From contig JALXEI010000341.1 in the NCBI GenBank assembly GCA_027069645.1, positions 1 to 35,064 of the forward strand: a stretch of 35,064 nucleotides of DNA, read 5' to 3'. Shown here piece by piece: positions 23,732-32,284 of the stretch. Both the position numbers and the translations under genes were made by a program. Origin of the DNA: Hyphomicrobiales bacterium. GTDB lineage: Bacteria > Pseudomonadota > Alphaproteobacteria > Rhizobiales > JAKIUO01. Within the stretch, counting starts at the first letter, position 1, and every line of letters starts with the position of its first letter. A model generated the notes under the pieces. The model made no database searches. It saw nothing but the letters and a program-made list of their open reading frames with translations, and was not told the origin of the DNA.

Positions 23732-25966
23732 TCAGATCTGTTCGGAATCAACGGCTGAAACAATCACCCCGGCCATTTTCCGGGCTGGCACATCAAGGGC
23801 CCGCAGAGCTTCGAGAACCGTCTTGCGGCTGGTTTCACCGGTACGGACCACAAGAGCCACCTGATCCACCACATCCACCAGCATATGGGCAAGACCCGAA
23901 TTGAGAATGGCCCCGCCATCGACAAGAACGAGATCATAATTGCGGGCGATTTCCGGTAACCGGGCCAGCATGGTCTGATATTCACCCCAGTTGATGGCCT
24001 GATGTTTCCTGTCTCCCGAAACAAGCGGCAGGAATGACAGCCCCAGCGCCTTGTCCTCGACAACGAGATCAGCAAGATCCGCCTTGCCGGACAGTACATC
24101 CCGCAAGGCCCCGCCATTTTCGGGCGCGAGGGTTACCGACAGATCCCCCTTGCCCCCGTCCCCGTCAACAAGCAACACCTTGCGCTTTTGCAGGGCTGCC
24201 GAAATGGCCGCGCTCCAGGCAATGGAAGAACTGCCCTCGTGGGGCTGCGAACTCACCAGCATAACGGTTTGGCCCTGTTCTGCATTTTTGGTTTTCACGA
24301 GGTTGCGCACCACACCCATTACTGCCGTTGCATAGGGAGAACCGACACGCGCCAGTTCCTGATAGAGACGGTAATAGGACCCCTGCTCTGCCGCCCCGGC
24401 CGACCGCCGCCCCAACAGCGCGCGCAGCGCGGCAAAACGCCGGGGAACGATATTGGGAACGGTACCAAGACTGCGCAAACCGATGGTCTGTTCCAGATCA
24501 ACGACCGAAGTGAAACGATCCTGGCGATAGTCATTGACCAGAGCCCCCGCCAGCCCCAGACCAAGCCCCAAAAGCAGGGCAAGAGGCAAAATAATCTTCT
24601 TTTTCGGCCAGCTTGCCCATTGCGGCGGGGAAGCCGGGGAAATGATCCGGGCATCAATCAGATTGATCTTTTCCTCGGCACCGGCTTCACGGGCTTTCGC
24701 CAGTACCTGCTCGAAAACAGCCCGGCGGGCATTGGCCTCGCGTTCCAGAGCGGCCAGTTCGACACGGGCCTGATTGGTGATATCCGTCACGCCCCGGGCA
24801 CGGGCGATCCGCTTTTCAAGGGCACTGACGCGTTTTTTCTCGACGGCATAATCCGCCTGCAAGGAGGCGGCAATGCGCCGCAATTCCGCATTGATGAGTT
24901 TTCGCGAACGGGCCAGCCGGGCACGTGCCGCAATCATTTGCGGATGGCGGCTGCCCAGCGTTGTCGCCAGTTGCGCCTCGCGCCTTGCCGAGCGGGCATA
25001 TTGCTCACGCACACTGGCAATGAGCCGCGAATTGACGGCAGCATCAAAACTTTCGGGAATAACGCCAGAGCGCACGATCTGACGCACCTTGTCGGCCCGC
25101 GCTGCGGCTTGTGTCATACGGTTTCTGGCCGCCAGTAGTTCATCATTAAGGCGTGACAAATGACGCTCGTTGACCAGCGCGCCTTCGGCCGCAACAATAT
25201 TGTGTTTTTGCCTGAAGGCCTGCACCTTCAGTTCGGCCTCGCGGACTCTGGCACGAAGAACGGCAAGGCGATCCTGAAGCAACTCTGACATCTCCCGGGT
25301 ATTGCTGGCCTGATTCTCCACCTCGTCACTGATATAGGCACTGGCAACAGCGCGCGAAAGACGGGCCGCCTTGTCGGCATCACGGGAGTTGACACTGACC
25401 TCAACAACATAGGTCTGCGAAGGACGCTTGACGGACAGTTTGTCGTGCAAACGGCGCAGCGCCTCCCGACGTTTTTCAGGCGTTGGCATCACGTATTCGG
25501 GCGCCCCCTGCAAACCGGCCAGACGTTTCAGCCAGTCCACCGGCCCGCCCCCTGCCGCTTGCGAAAATTCCGGATCATTGACAAGGTTTTCACTGTCGAC
25601 AACCCGGGCAAGAACCGCATCCGAAGCGATGATCCGGGTCTGGCTTTCGATCAGAATCTGGTTGGTATTGCCATCCTGGGGAATATAGTCCTTGCCAAAC
25701 ACTTTCCTCGGCTGGGGATTGATGAGAATTTTCGTCGAGGCCGTATATCTTGTCGTTGCCGTCATCACATAGGCCAGAGCCACCAGCAAGCTCAAAGCGG
25801 TTGTCATGCCGATCAGCAACCATTGCTGCCTGATGATCCTGAAAAAACCGGATATATCGAGACCGTGAACAAGTTCCTGCGAACCGTGAAGCGCCGCCGA
25901 CGCCCTGTCGGCCATCAGGCCTGTTGATAATTCACTGCTCAGCTCGTCAAAATTGCCGATACTCAT
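23732..25966 (-). CDS. Wzc/GumC-like polysaccharide co-polymerase with degenerate nucleotide-binding domain
   Basis: About 744 residues from the ATG at 25966; an in-frame start at 26023 is possible. An N-terminal Wzz domain has TM1 in QQWLLIGMTTALSLLVALAY and the TATTRYTASTKILINPQPRK strand. Long coiled coils follow (REAELKVQAFRQKHNIVAAE and others). TM2 is KKIILPLALLLGLGLGLAGA. The C-terminal 200 residues are a BY-kinase-like ATPase fold: VMLVSSQPHEGSSSIAWSAA, KVLLVDGDGGKGDLS, YDLVLVDGGAILNSGLA. The Walker A lysine-threonine (normally GKTT or GKST) is replaced by SSS, and there is no C-terminal tyrosine cluster. It should control chain length and export, probably without autokinase activity. 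The neighbouring polymerase, glycosyltransferase and sugar transferase genes support this role. Confidence 0.9.
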   Translation of the reverse strand: MSIGNFDELSSELSTGLMADRASAALHGSQELVHGLDISGFFRIIRQQWLLIGMTTALSLLVALAYVMTATTRYTASTKILINPQPRKVFGKDYIPQDGNTNQILIESQTRIIASDAVLARVVDSENLVNDPEFSQAAGGGPVDWLKRLAGLQGAPEYVMPTPEKRREALRRLHDKLSVKRPSQTYVVEVSVNSRDADKAARLSRAVASAYISDEVENQASNTREMSELLQDRLAVLRARVREAELKVQAFRQKHNIVAAEGALVNERHLSRLNDELLAARNRMTQAAARADKVRQIVRSGVIPESFDAAVNSRLIASVREQYARSARREAQLATTLGSRHPQMIAARARLARSRKLINAELRRIAASLQADYAVEKKRVSALEKRIARARGVTDITNQARVELAALEREANARRAVFEQVLAKAREAGAEEKINLIDARIISPASPPQWASWPKKKIILPLALLLGLGLGLAGALVNDYRQDRFTSVVDLEQTIGLRSLGTVPNIVPRRFAALRALLGRRSAGAAEQGSYYRLYQELARVGSPYATAVMGVVRNLVKTKNAEQGQTVMLVSSQPHEGSSSIAWSAAISAALQKRKVLLVDGDGGKGDLSVTLAPENGGALRDVLSGKADLADLVVEDKALGLSFLPLVSGDRKHQAINWGEYQTMLARLPEIARNYDLVLVDGGAILNSGLAHMLVDVVDQVALVVRTGETSRKTVLEALRALDVPARKMAGVIVSAVDSEQI

Positions 25967-26437
25967 AAGATCTGTACTCTGCCTTGAACTACAAAAGACT
26001 GGCCCAATCGCCAGGATCCGCATTTGTTAGCTATTTCGTAACGATGCGATCAGTTCAATGATAGCAAAATCCATGCCTGCTCCTTGACCAGACCGCCATA
26101 ACAAAGAATATGGCTAACAAACCGGAAAGGCGCGAAACCGTATCAAAACAATACACAATGATTTCATAATCAGGCACGCGATTCAGATCGGCAATATTCT
26201 CCCCCCGCAACATGATACGCATGAATACATATTTATAATTGCATTACTATCTTTTAACGTGAATATATTGATTTTTTTTGTAAAACAGCCTATTCGACAT
26301 CCAGGCTCCCGCCCCTCTTGCATGCTCCTTGCATGGAATCCTGGCAGGAGGCCCTGCCCTCTTTCCGATCCGAAAGCGGCGGGAACTCTCCGTTGTCACA
26401 TGTAAACACAAGAAGCCGTTTGGTCAGGTACCATATC
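25967..26437. other. AT-rich divergent promoter region of the polysaccharide cluster
   Basis: This 470-bp stretch separates the leftward wzc-like gene from the rightward sugar-transferase gene and probably carries promoters for both. It is clearly more AT-rich than its surroundings at 26200-26290. A weak rightward promoter candidate is TTGATT (26269-26274) with TATTCG 17 bp on. Two direct copies of CTTGCATG lie at 26317-26324 and 26328-26335, 11 bp apart, as a possible protein-binding site. Confidence 0.45.
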
Positions 26438-27898
26438 ATGTCTGATATTTCCCAGCGCGTTCCCTCCCGGATTTCAGCCGGTAGCAACTATTCGCTCTTT
26501 CATCCCTATCTGTTCGGCCCGCTTGCTTTTATTGGCGAATTCGGCACGATTGTCGCCACTTCGCTGCTGACCGGTATGGCCTATCACCTTGCGGTTTACG
26601 GTGATACGGGGCCGCTCGCCCTGTTCCTGAAAACCGGCCTTATGGTCGCACTGTTCTTTACGCTTCCCTTTCTCTTTCGCGAAAAATACAATCTCACCAG
26701 CTACATCACCAGCGATGTCCGCATTGCCGAACAGTTTTTCATCTGGAACTATGCCTTTTCCACCATGTTTGCCATCGGCTTTTTGACCAAATCCACGGAA
26801 ATTTTCTCCCGCGGTACGCTGGTGCTGTTTTATTTCGCCGGGTTTGCGGCTGTTGTCGGACTGCACAGGCTGCTCGTGACCCATATAAAAGCCGGCTGCA
26901 AGACCGGTCGGGTGGCTGCGCGACAGATCATGCTGGTGGGAACGGATGCCAAAATCCGCGAATTCCAGAAACAGTATGAACCCTGGAATCATGGCCTGCG
27001 CATCAACCACTGCATCACACTCGACGATCATTTTGATGGCTCCGAGCGTGATGGCGATGCCCTCGAACTGGAAGAAACACTTGACAATGCCCTGTCCCTG
27101 ACACGACAGGACAGTCTTGATGATATCATTCTGCTTCTGCCCTGGTCGCGCCGCTCGCTGATCGAGCGCTGCGTTGACCGTTTTTCGACAAGTTCGGTTT
27201 CCATCCATCTGGGACCGCAAGCCATTTTCAGCCGCTTTGTTGACGCCCGCCTGACAAGGCTGGGTTCCATTGCCACACTCAATCTGGTGCGCCCGCCCCT
27301 GTCGCTGATGGAAACAACCCTGAAACGCAGCTTTGATATCGTTGCTTCCCTTGTCGGGCTGATCCTCCTGTCACCGCTTATGCTCGCCTTCATCCTTGCC
27401 ATTCGGCTCGACAGCAAGGGACCGGCCTTTTTCCGCCAGACCCGTTACGGCTTTAATCTCCAGCCTTTTGAAATTCTCAAATTCCGCACCATGACGGTGA
27501 TGGAAAACGGCGAAGAGGTCAAACAGGCCATAAAAGATGATCCGCGTATCACCCGCATTGGACGCTTCATGCGCAAATGGAATATTGATGAACTGCCGCA
27601 GCTTATCAATGTCCTCAAGGGGGATATGTCGCTGGTCGGCCCCCGTCCCCATGCCCTCGCCCATGACCATGAATTTGCAGAAAAAATCACCCGCTACGCC
27701 CGCCGTATGAACGTCCAGCCCGGCATCACCGGACTTGCCCAGGTGAATGGCTATCGCGGCCCCACGGATACAGATGAAAAAATTCGCAAACGCGTCGAAT
27801 ATGATTTGCACTATATTGATAACTGGTCATTCCTGCTTGATATCAATATTCTGTTCATGACCCTGTTTTCGAAAAAAGCCTATGACAATGCTCATTAA
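26438..27898 (+). CDS. Polyprenyl-phosphate sugar phosphotransferase (WcaJ/ExoY-type)
   Basis: About 486 residues from the ATG at 26438; an in-frame ATG at 26318 would add residues without domain support. The N-terminal half has four or five membrane helices and a CoA-binding-like linker domain (RQIMLVGTDAKIREFQ). The C-terminal half is the catalytic sugar-transferase domain: KRSFDIVASLVGLILLSPLM, FFRQTRYGFNLQPFEILKFR, GRFMRKWNIDELPQLINVLK, GDMSLVGPRPHALAHDHEFA and VQPGITGLAQVNGYRG. These motifs include the K-F-R-T-M and D-E-L-P-Q catalytic core and the VGPRP loop. The enzyme starts the pathway by transferring hexose-1-phosphate onto undecaprenyl phosphate. It is the first rightward gene of the cluster. 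Confidence 0.94.
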   Translation: MSDISQRVPSRISAGSNYSLFHPYLFGPLAFIGEFGTIVATSLLTGMAYHLAVYGDTGPLALFLKTGLMVALFFTLPFLFREKYNLTSYITSDVRIAEQFFIWNYAFSTMFAIGFLTKSTEIFSRGTLVLFYFAGFAAVVGLHRLLVTHIKAGCKTGRVAARQIMLVGTDAKIREFQKQYEPWNHGLRINHCITLDDHFDGSERDGDALELEETLDNALSLTRQDSLDDIILLLPWSRRSLIERCVDRFSTSSVSIHLGPQAIFSRFVDARLTRLGSIATLNLVRPPLSLMETTLKRSFDIVASLVGLILLSPLMLAFILAIRLDSKGPAFFRQTRYGFNLQPFEILKFRTMTVMENGEEVKQAIKDDPRITRIGRFMRKWNIDELPQLINVLKGDMSLVGPRPHALAHDHEFAEKITRYARRMNVQPGITGLAQVNGYRGPTDTDEKIRKRVEYDLHYIDNWSFLLDINILFMTLFSKKAYDNAH

Positions 27899-27947
27899 CC
27901 ATCGGGATACGCCCGGGCGAGAGCCGGGTTTGTGATGGCCCCGTTTT
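27899..27947 (+). terminator. Possible terminator after the sugar-transferase gene
   Basis: CCATC (27899-27903) can pair with GATGG (27934-27938), and inside it CCCGG pairs with CCGGG. A CCCCGTTTTT run follows. The stem is interrupted, so this could be an attenuator before the next gene or simply a weak terminator. Confidence 0.35.
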
Positions 27948-28020
27948 TGCTTTTGCATTACCGGGGAAGAGCAATATCGGGAAGGGAAAGACCGTTGCAT
28001 ACAGCCACAGGAGAAAAACC

Positions 28021-28974
28021 GTGACCCGACCTGTTTTTGACAACTGGAAACCCGAACACGGAAAGCTTTGGGGAAAATCACCTGTCATCCAGAAGCACAA
28101 TCTGCACAAATCGCCCCTGTTTACCGATGAGGCCCTTGCCGATCTCATCGAAAACTATCCGCGTAAGGATTATTCTCTGGTCATCCCGGGTCGCAAGGAT
28201 CAGGGACAGCACCATCTCTGGCGCGAGGGCGATATTGGTGATGCCACCGGTGCCGATGTTCTGAAAGCCATCAAAAACGGCTTCCTGTGGATCAATCTGC
28301 GTAACCTGCCTCTCAACAGCGCGGCATTCAGGGAACTGGCCCAACAATTGTTCGACGAAATGGCTCAAAATGTTCCCGGCCTCAAAATCAATGATTACGA
28401 CATGACCCTGCTGGTCACCTCGCCCGGGGCCCAGACCTACTATCATTGCGATGTGCCCGGCCAGTCCCTGTGGCATATTCGCGGTCGCAAGAAAGCATGG
28501 CTCTATCCGCCCGTTGATCCGTTTATGCCGGATGAATTGCTCGAACGGGTAATCCTTCAGGAAACAGAGGAAGAAATTCCCTTTGAGCAATGGTTCGACG
28601 ACCATGCCGCCACAATTGACATGGAGCCGGGCATGATGGCCCACTGGCCGCAGTTTTCGCCTCACAGGGTGGAAAATTATGACAGTCTCAACGTCTCTGT
28701 CACAACGGAATACTGGACAAATGATATCGAGCGCAACTACAAGGTGCGCTATGCCAATGGCCTGTTGCGGCGTCGTTTCGGGATCACCCCCAAAAGCACA
28801 GCAACCACCGGCATGGCCTATTTCTCGAAAGCTGTTCTGCAATCCCTGTGGCGCCGCTCGGGACTGGCAAGGAGACATATCTGGAGCCGGAAAATCGAGT
28901 TCAAACTTGATCCGTCAAACCTCGACGAAATGATCGACATTACGCCGTTCACACTTCGCCCGGGGAACAGCTAG
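28021..28974 (+). CDS. Cupin-like (JmjC-type) 2-oxoglutarate/Fe(II) oxygenase-like protein
   Basis: A 317-residue protein starting with GTG at 28021, with AGGAG 8 nt upstream. The double-stranded beta-helix core shows YYHCDVPGQSLWHIRGRKKA (the H-x-D metal pair) and, about 80 residues later, HWPQFSPHRVENY (distal histidine); SLNVSVTTEYWT closes the barrel. The spacing and the W-H-I-x-G-R-K-x-x-W-L-Y-P-P stretch are those of cupin-like/JmjC hydroxylases. The substrate is unknown. The gene lies 47 nt after a putative hairpin that follows the sugar transferase, and 12 nt before a CelD/FemAB-like acyltransferase gene. That position suggests a role in modifying a sugar, lipid carrier or protein of the polysaccharide pathway; this is inference. 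Confidence 0.8.
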   Translation: MTRPVFDNWKPEHGKLWGKSPVIQKHNLHKSPLFTDEALADLIENYPRKDYSLVIPGRKDQGQHHLWREGDIGDATGADVLKAIKNGFLWINLRNLPLNSAAFRELAQQLFDEMAQNVPGLKINDYDMTLLVTSPGAQTYYHCDVPGQSLWHIRGRKKAWLYPPVDPFMPDELLERVILQETEEEIPFEQWFDDHAATIDMEPGMMAHWPQFSPHRVENYDSLNVSVTTEYWTNDIERNYKVRYANGLLRRRFGITPKSTATTGMAYFSKAVLQSLWRRSGLARRHIWSRKIEFKLDPSNLDEMIDITPFTLRPGNS

Positions 28975-28986
28975 GGGGTCACAGGA

Positions 28987-30210
28987 ATGACTGACCGGCA
29001 CCGCCCGGAAAACCTCACCGGACTTTTCTCCGGAACAGCCAATTTTTTAGCGGGCAAAAGCATGCGCATTGCCAGTCCTGACCGTTGCCGTTCCGAAAAA
29101 ACCTGGCGAATTAGTGTCATGTCGGCGTGGAATGCGCACGCGGCGCAGTTCGCAAGAGAGGTCGAGGGGCGGGGAGCAACGCTGTTTCAAAGCGCTCTGT
29201 GGCTGGAAACCTGGTACCGAACCTTCACAGGCCCTGGAAAAAATGGCACCGCGGTGATTGTCATGGTCGAGGATCGCCTGTCAGGCAGGCCGGTCATGTT
29301 GTTGCCCCTGTGCCGCTACCGCGAAAACAACCTGTCAGTTATCGGTTTCGCCGATTTTGGCCTCGCCGACTATAATGCACCGCTGATCAACCCGGAGCTG
29401 GCCCCCGGCTGGCAGCAGACGAAGGCACTCATGCAGGACATATATCAGGCCCTGCCCCCTGCCGACCTGCTGAAACTGGAAAAAATGCCCTTTGCTATCA
29501 ATGCGATAGAAAATCCGCTGATTGGCCTCGATAAAAGCCATGAAAGCCGCCTTTGCCATTATGGTATTCGCGTTGATGGTGACTGGACCCGCTACTGGAA
29601 TGGCCTGAAACGCAATTTCCGCAAGGACCAGCGCCGACGCTGGCGGGTTCTCGAAAAGAAGGGCACCGTCTCCTTTGTCCGTTGCAATGACCCTGAAGAA
29701 ATTGCACCGCTGTTCGATACACTGGTGCGCCAGCAGAAAGAGCGTCTTGATCGCCTGGAACTGGACTGCCTTCTTGATGACCCGGAAATGAAAGATTTCT
29801 ACCGTCAGGTCATCATTGACGGCTGTCGACGGGGCGAGGTTATTTTCACCGCCCTGCTCGTCAATGGAAAACCCGTTGCAACGCTGTGCGGCTTTGGCAA
29901 TGGCCATCACTATGCCATGACTCTGTCGGGCTATGAAAGCGGTGAATGGAGCAAATGTTCACCTGGACGACTTTTGACCGAACGGACCATGCAGGCCCTG
30001 CATGCTGAAGGCTACAGCTATTTCGACTTCACGATCGGCGATGAACCCTACAAAAAATATTTTGCTCTGCCCGAGGGGCCCCTGCATGAATTTCTGCGGC
30101 CTCTGTCCCTGAAGGGACTCCCCCTGTATACATGGGTGAAACTGAAAGCCCTCTACCGGAAATCCTCACTCGCCCACCGCCTCAGGGACTTTCTTGTTGC
30201 CCGAAAATGA
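28987..30210 (+). CDS. CelD/BcsL- or FemAB-like GNAT acyltransferase
   Basis: Up to 407 residues from the ATG at 28987; starts further in (near 29062 or 29119) are possible, and the first 40 residues look weak. The core is the Acetyltransf_6/CelD type: LFQSALWLETWYRTF, a central LKRNFRKDQRRRWRVLEKKG basic helix, LDDPEMKDFYRQVIIDGCRR, EVIFTALLVNGKPVATLCGF and YSYFDFTIGDEPYKKYFALP. The F-D-F-x-x-G-D-E-x-Y-K motif is very typical of this group, which occurs often in exopolysaccharide and cellulose clusters. It starts 12 nt after the cupin-like gene, so the two are probably co-translated. The likely role is N-acylation of an amino sugar in the polymer. Confidence 0.87.
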   Translation: MTDRHRPENLTGLFSGTANFLAGKSMRIASPDRCRSEKTWRISVMSAWNAHAAQFAREVEGRGATLFQSALWLETWYRTFTGPGKNGTAVIVMVEDRLSGRPVMLLPLCRYRENNLSVIGFADFGLADYNAPLINPELAPGWQQTKALMQDIYQALPPADLLKLEKMPFAINAIENPLIGLDKSHESRLCHYGIRVDGDWTRYWNGLKRNFRKDQRRRWRVLEKKGTVSFVRCNDPEEIAPLFDTLVRQQKERLDRLELDCLLDDPEMKDFYRQVIIDGCRRGEVIFTALLVNGKPVATLCGFGNGHHYAMTLSGYESGEWSKCSPGRLLTERTMQALHAEGYSYFDFTIGDEPYKKYFALPEGPLHEFLRPLSLKGLPLYTWVKLKALYRKSSLAHRLRDFLVARK

Positions 30211-30365
30211 ATGTCATGCCCGCTCCGCGAGAGTAAAATGACGACTTTGCATTTCCGTCAGGCCCGCTGGCAGCTCTGCGTCCCCCGACAGAGCTCTTTC
30301 GTATATTCGACAAACGGAACGAGCAGCCGATGAGGATTTTACCAGGGCCAGCACCGGCATTTTGT

Positions 30366-31814
30366 TTAATTGGCAGAAGACGGCATGGAGCCGCGCCAGT
30401 TGCGGATGAAAGCTTTTGCTTCTCGATAGTAAAACATGCCCAGTACGCCGCAATAGACAGCGCCGCCAATCAGCACACTGGCGACCAGCCCCATCTTTGA
30501 AACAGGAAAACGGATCAGGGCAAGCACCAGCGCCATCGCCGTGCAGGCAAGGATAATGCGCCCGAAATGACCCCAGAGGATCTGAAAGCCGCCGGACAGG
30601 GCCGCAAAGGCGAAGCTGACCAGTGCACCAATGATGATCCCCAGCGTCGCGCCGATCGTTGCCCCGCGCAATCCGTCAAGCCACAGCCCGGCGCCGCAAA
30701 GGATCAGAATGGAGAATGATTCAATAATATCAATAAGCAGAAACTGGCGCGTATTCCCATCCAGCAGGAAGATCTGATCGGCATAATGGGCGCGAAAATA
30801 ACGCACCCCGCCCGCCAGCACGGCAATGGGCAACAGAGCAATGGTGACATCCTGAAAGCGCATTTCGATCAAAGATCTGACCAGCAGCTCGTTGATCGAC
30901 CAGATACCGGCAACGGTTGGCGCCAGCACACCGAACAGCAGGGCGCCATTCATCGCCAGCTGATACATGGCCCGCTGGCGCGATCCTGCTTTCATTTCCC
31001 TGACCGCCAGCGGGAAAGCCGCCGCATTCACCAGATTGGCAGTAAAGGCCGCACTGCGCCGCCCCAGCCCCCAGGGCACGGACAAAAGCCCTACCGCAGC
31101 AATGCCCAGACCGTATTTGACAATAAAGCGAATGCCGTGATCCGAGAACCAGGCCAGCCAGCCAGCCAGCATAATCGGCACACCATAGCCAATGGCATCG
31201 CGGATCATTTGCCGGTCCGGCTGCGTCACCGTCAGACTGTAGCCAATGCGGGGCAGCAGCAAAATGAGCGACAGACACTGGGCCAGCGCATAACCGGCAA
31301 TGACATAATCCGGTGTCGGCGCAAAAACAGCCATAAACAGCAATCCCAACGCAAATCCGATCACCGGCCCCACCGTTTGCAACAGGGTATAGTTAACGAT
31401 CTGTTCATCGGCCCGAACCCGGTCGGCAAGATGCAGATTGATGGAGCGGGTAACAAAAAACACCAGTGTCGCCCCGACCATCAGCGCCCCTGGTGCGGTA
31501 TCGAGAACAAGATAAAGCAGGACGAGCGCCACCAGCATGGAAACAAGACCGGAAACCGCCAGCATGGTGGCCTCGGTATTATAGAACCGATGCCGGGCCA
31601 CCACGTCGCCCGGGTCCGGGATATGACGAACGGCATAGAGGGAAAAACCGGAAAGCGTGACAGCAAAGGCCAGTTCGTGGGTTACCGTCACAAGAATAAG
31701 CACCCCGAATTCGGTCGGTGTCAGCCAGTAGGTCCAGACAATCACCGACAGAAACTGGGTCAGCGGCCCGAGAAGCTGGGCCGGCAGATAGAGAATGGTA
31801 TGCTTTAACAGCAT
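30366..31814 (-). CDS. Wzx-like polysaccharide flippase (MOP superfamily)
   Basis: A 482-residue integral membrane protein with about 12-14 helices. The N-terminus LYLPAQLLGPLTQFLSVIVW then TYWLTPTEFGVLILV is the typical opening of Wzx/RfbX flippases: a helix with a P-A-x-L-L-G pattern followed by the T-P-x-E-F-G-x-L loop. Later helices such as PIMLAGWLAWFSDHGIRFIV then KYGLGIAAVGLLSVPWGLG match the second bundle (D-R/H-F-I-V-x-x-x-L-G). It should flip the undecaprenyl-linked unit across the inner membrane. It is convergent with the acyltransferase gene, so it is controlled from the 31.8-32.1 kb intergenic region rather than with the rest of the cluster. Confidence 0.9.
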   Translation of the reverse strand: MLLKHTILYLPAQLLGPLTQFLSVIVWTYWLTPTEFGVLILVTVTHELAFAVTLSGFSLYAVRHIPDPGDVVARHRFYNTEATMLAVSGLVSMLVALVLLYLVLDTAPGALMVGATLVFFVTRSINLHLADRVRADEQIVNYTLLQTVGPVIGFALGLLFMAVFAPTPDYVIAGYALAQCLSLILLLPRIGYSLTVTQPDRQMIRDAIGYGVPIMLAGWLAWFSDHGIRFIVKYGLGIAAVGLLSVPWGLGRRSAAFTANLVNAAAFPLAVREMKAGSRQRAMYQLAMNGALLFGVLAPTVAGIWSINELLVRSLIEMRFQDVTIALLPIAVLAGGVRYFRAHYADQIFLLDGNTRQFLLIDIIESFSILILCGAGLWLDGLRGATIGATLGIIIGALVSFAFAALSGGFQILWGHFGRIILACTAMALVLALIRFPVSKMGLVASVLIGGAVYCGVLGMFYYREAKAFIRNWRGSMPSSAN

Positions 31815-31975
31815 GAACGGCTTGCCCCGCTTGTTGGAACCGGGATTATCCGGGTTATAGACTCGGCTTCAGGGAAGCAAGAGTCGCGCCAACTGCAATT
31901 CCCAAAGGATCATTCTTCCCGCAAAATCCCGCGCAAGAGCGGAGGGACCACCTGACAAAGTTATCAGCAACGGTT

Positions 31976-31995
31976 AGGCCGTAAACTCGTAAACA
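31976..31995. repeat. Solo copy of the GGCCGTAAACTCRTAAACAG repeat
   Basis: AGGCCGTAAACTCGTAAACA is identical to the outer 20 bases of the left arm of the palindrome at 22290 onwards. No inverted partner is nearby. It lies 160 bp before the flippase start on the flippase's upstream side and 110 bp before tRNA-Gly. The 31815-32103 stretch holds no gene. Confidence 0.75.
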
Positions 31996-32103
31996 CCTCT
32001 TGCATCCCCTCTTTCATTATGGCATAAGACCCTTCGTCGCAATCAAATCGTGACGGATCACTCTCCGGGGTCGCCGGATCGATACCGGCCCTGGAAACGG
32101 AGC

Positions 32104-32178
<75 letters not shown>

Positions 32179-32209
32179 GAAAACTCGCCTTGAATCATAA
32201 AAAAGCCCC

Positions 32210-32236
32210 AAACCAGCGTAGTTACGCGGTTTTTTG
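32210..32236 (+). terminator. Rho-independent terminator after tRNA-Gly
   Basis: AAACC-(A)-GCGTA pairs with TACGC-GGTTT, with one bulged A and a tight loop, and a run of six Ts follows. It probably ends the tRNA transcript before the integrase gene. Confidence 0.6.
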
Positions 32237-32255
32237 TCTTTTTGTCTTAATGAAA

Positions 32256-32278
32256 CTGTTACACTAACCTGTTACACT
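32256..32278 (+). promoter_or_regulatory. Tandem CTGTTACACT repeats just before the integrase gene
   Basis: Two exact copies of CTGTTACACT lie 13 bp apart (32256-32265 and 32269-32278) and end 6 bp before the proposed integrase ATG. They could be integrase arm-type or regulatory sites. The spacing would put both on nearly the same face of the helix. Confidence 0.4.
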
Positions 32279-32284
32279 TTCGGG

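Noticed and set aside
30786..31808. A 340-residue plus-strand frame opposite the flippase gene
   Set aside because: The product is extremely rich in Q, H, N and R, the usual outcome of reading a membrane-protein gene backwards. The flippase on the other strand is well supported.
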